Positions 21,341 through 22,585 of a stretch of DNA of 22,585 bases are shown in pieces (the first letter of the stretch is position 1; every line of letters begins with the position of its first letter). The stretch comes from a virus, in IMG/VR virus record IMGVR_UViG_3300029952_001682, positions 1-22,585 of that record; one strand, given 5' to 3'. The position numbers and the translations under genes are program-made. The notes beneath the pieces are model-generated. The model was not told the origin of the DNA and searched no databases. It saw only the letters and a program-made list of their open reading frames with translations.

Positions 21341-22585
21341 ATGCATGCGCGTATCTTGGCACTAATTCCGCTCCTTGCTTCCTCTCTCCTCTGCGCTCAG
21401 TCGCAGTACGCTCAGTTCACGGCTACAAAAATCCAAGATGCCGCGGGTAACAAGCTGCTGTCCGGCACCATCACCTTCGTACCGGTGAATATCGCAGGCA
21501 CGGCAATCGCTCCGCAGGCAAGCGGTGGCGGCCGCATCGTGCCGAGGCCAATCGTGTTTACCGTGGTCTCTGGAGTGCCCACTGCGAGCTACGGCTCGAC
21601 CCAGTTGGTCGATGTGACGCAGGCCTCTCCCTCGAATTTTTGCTACCTGACGTCGGTGCATGACAATGACAGCGGCGAGACCTGGACATTGGATCCATGC
21701 CTCCAGCCAGCCTACAACGCGAGTTGGTGCAGTGTCACCAGCGGCGTCACGACGTGCAATTACGACAACTACGCACCGGCGCTCACGGCCGGCGTCCCGG
21801 TGATGGCACCCACACTATCCACCGGTACATTCACAACCGGTGCGGCGGGCAGTTCCGTAGCATGCACCGTCAACTTGCTGAACTACGCCCCAAATTACCA
21901 GATGTCCTGCTCGATTCCGCAAGGCGTACAGGGCATCCAGGGGCAGGCCGCATTGATGGGCACGGAACGCGGCGCGTATAGTGCGACGACGACTTATGCC
22001 GTCGGCGATGTGATCGCCTATAGCGGGCAGAGCTACGCATCGCTGATGGCAAGCAATACCGGCAATGAGCCTGACATCAGCATCGGTAAGTGGGGGCTGC
22101 TGGCGAACCTTTCTAACCTGCCGCAAGCCTTCGCCTCGCAGAGCCAAGCCAATCCGCAACCGGTCTATGCAAGTAACGTCGTGGCTGGTACTCCGATAGC
22201 AAACACAAGCGGCGGTACAGGCTGCTCTGGTGTCAACTGTTATTTCAATATGCCGCGCTGGCGCTCGAAAGTCGCCAACGTGATAAATGGGACCGGATAC
22301 GCTCGTATCATGTTCCCTGGCGATTCAACGCTCTTTGGCATAAACGCATCGGTGGCCACTTCCGTGGGTGTCGATTTTTGCGCGGACCTGACCACTTATT
22401 ACAGCATCCCCTGCCATGCCGATAGCTGGATGGGTGGCGGCAATAGCGGCAACGGAACTTATTGGCAATCCGACACTCGCATTAGCGCGGGAACGGGATG
22501 GGGTGAAGGCGGGTTGGCCACGATTGGTGTTCAGAGTTTGACTCAATCCGCCTCGGGTGGAGCACTGACTTTTACCCCGACCGGC
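21341..22585 (+). CDS. Secreted fibre-like protein with CBM-like segment and SGNH hydrolase start (partial)
   Basis: The frame from the ATG at 21341 stays open to the window end (415 codons, no stop). Residues 1-20 form a good signal peptide: Arg, a Leu/Ile/Ala core, then SSLLCAQ. Next comes a beta-rich part (about 25-130) that looks like a fibre shaft domain, a short GVQGIQGQ collagen-like piece (about 195-203), a segment like carbohydrate-binding modules of chitin-binding type (about 210-256: Y...YAVGDVIAYSGQSYAS...N.GN.P......W) and then IMFPGDSTLFG with Gly327-Asp328-Ser329, the block I motif of SGNH/GDSL hydrolases. The rest of the catalytic domain lies beyond the window. It may be a receptor-binding or deacetylating tail fibre, or a host or cargo gene at the prophage edge. 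A signal peptide is unusual for a fibre. It starts 9 nt after the operon's last stop, without a clear ribosome-binding site. Confidence 0.65.
   Translation, partial: MHARILALIPLLASSLLCAQSQYAQFTATKIQDAAGNKLLSGTITFVPVNIAGTAIAPQASGGGRIVPRPIVFTVVSGVPTASYGSTQLVDVTQASPSNFCYLTSVHDNDSGETWTLDPCLQPAYNASWCSVTSGVTTCNYDNYAPALTAGVPVMAPTLSTGTFTTGAAGSSVACTVNLLNYAPNYQMSCSIPQGVQGIQGQAALMGTERGAYSATTTYAVGDVIAYSGQSYASLMASNTGNEPDISIGKWGLLANLSNLPQAFASQSQANPQPVYASNVVAGTPIANTSGGTGCSGVNCYFNMPRWRSKVANVINGTGYARIMFPGDSTLFGINASVATSVGVDFCADLTTYYSIPCHADSWMGGGNSGNGTYWQSDTRISAGTGWGEGGLATIGVQSLTQSASGGALTFTPTG

Noticed and set aside
1-22585. tRNA genes, CRISPR arrays, diversity-generating retroelement, insertion sequences
   Set aside because: I saw no cloverleaf-like tRNA, no regularly spaced repeats, no reverse transcriptase motif, and no other transposase.
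1-22585. Mu-type prophage ends (TG...CA with repeated transposase-binding sites)
   Set aside because: No set of repeated sites was recognised in the window. The ends probably lie outside it, and reading by eye cannot find weakly conserved sites.

Overview
The window is the inner part of a Mu-like (transposable) prophage in a bacterial chromosome. It carries a DDE transposase and a MuB-type AAA+ ATPase next to a divergently transcribed XRE repressor. On the other strand is a tail module with Mu gp36-, gpG- and gp37-type genes, a tail tube gene and a tape measure gene. No sheath gene is seen, so the virion would be a siphovirus of the B3/D3112 kind rather than a myovirus. The DNA is G+C-rich except for the repressor/moron block, which is visibly richer in A+T. 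The host cannot be named from the sequence; a soil Gram-negative, possibly an acidobacterium, is only an impression from gene style.

Layout. (1) 1-8984, minus strand, read right to left: a lysin/major-capsid chimera, a small head gene, gp36-like, gpG-like, gp37-like, a small tail gene, the tail tube gene with a terminator, two unidentified genes in the tail-chaperone position (the second with a zinc ribbon), and the tape measure gene. (2) 8985-9248: a leader region with two strong hairpins and what looks like the C-terminal remnant of a phage gene. (3) 9249-11011, minus strand: XRE repressor, an ORF6C-like protein and a membrane-anchored protein, probably the lysogeny operon. (4) 11012-11037: a very short divergent control region lying inside a 27-bp near-perfect palindrome. 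(5) 11038-21331, plus strand: one early operon of about 25 genes, almost all joined by 4-nt stop/start overlaps: small HTH proteins, transposase, ATPase, many small zinc-binding proteins, a GemA-like protein and, at the end, two excisionase-type HTH proteins. (6) 21341 to the window end: the start of a secreted, fibre-like protein with a carbohydrate-binding-like segment and the start of an SGNH hydrolase domain.

The prophage looks defective, or the assembly has errors. The capsid gene has lost its N-terminal half and is fused in frame to the first about 45 residues of a glucosaminidase (FlgJ-type) lysin. Terminase, portal, MuF-like, protease and scaffold genes are not seen between them. Three genes of the early operon each need a -1 shift that one extra base in an existing mononucleotide run would supply.

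How the parts work together (inference from Mu biology): the repressor would bind the palindrome and shut off the early operon; transposase plus ATPase would replicate the phage by transposition; the small HTH and GemA-like proteins would regulate early and late expression; the leftward module would build the tail. With the head module missing, this copy could still transpose or make tails but probably not complete virions.
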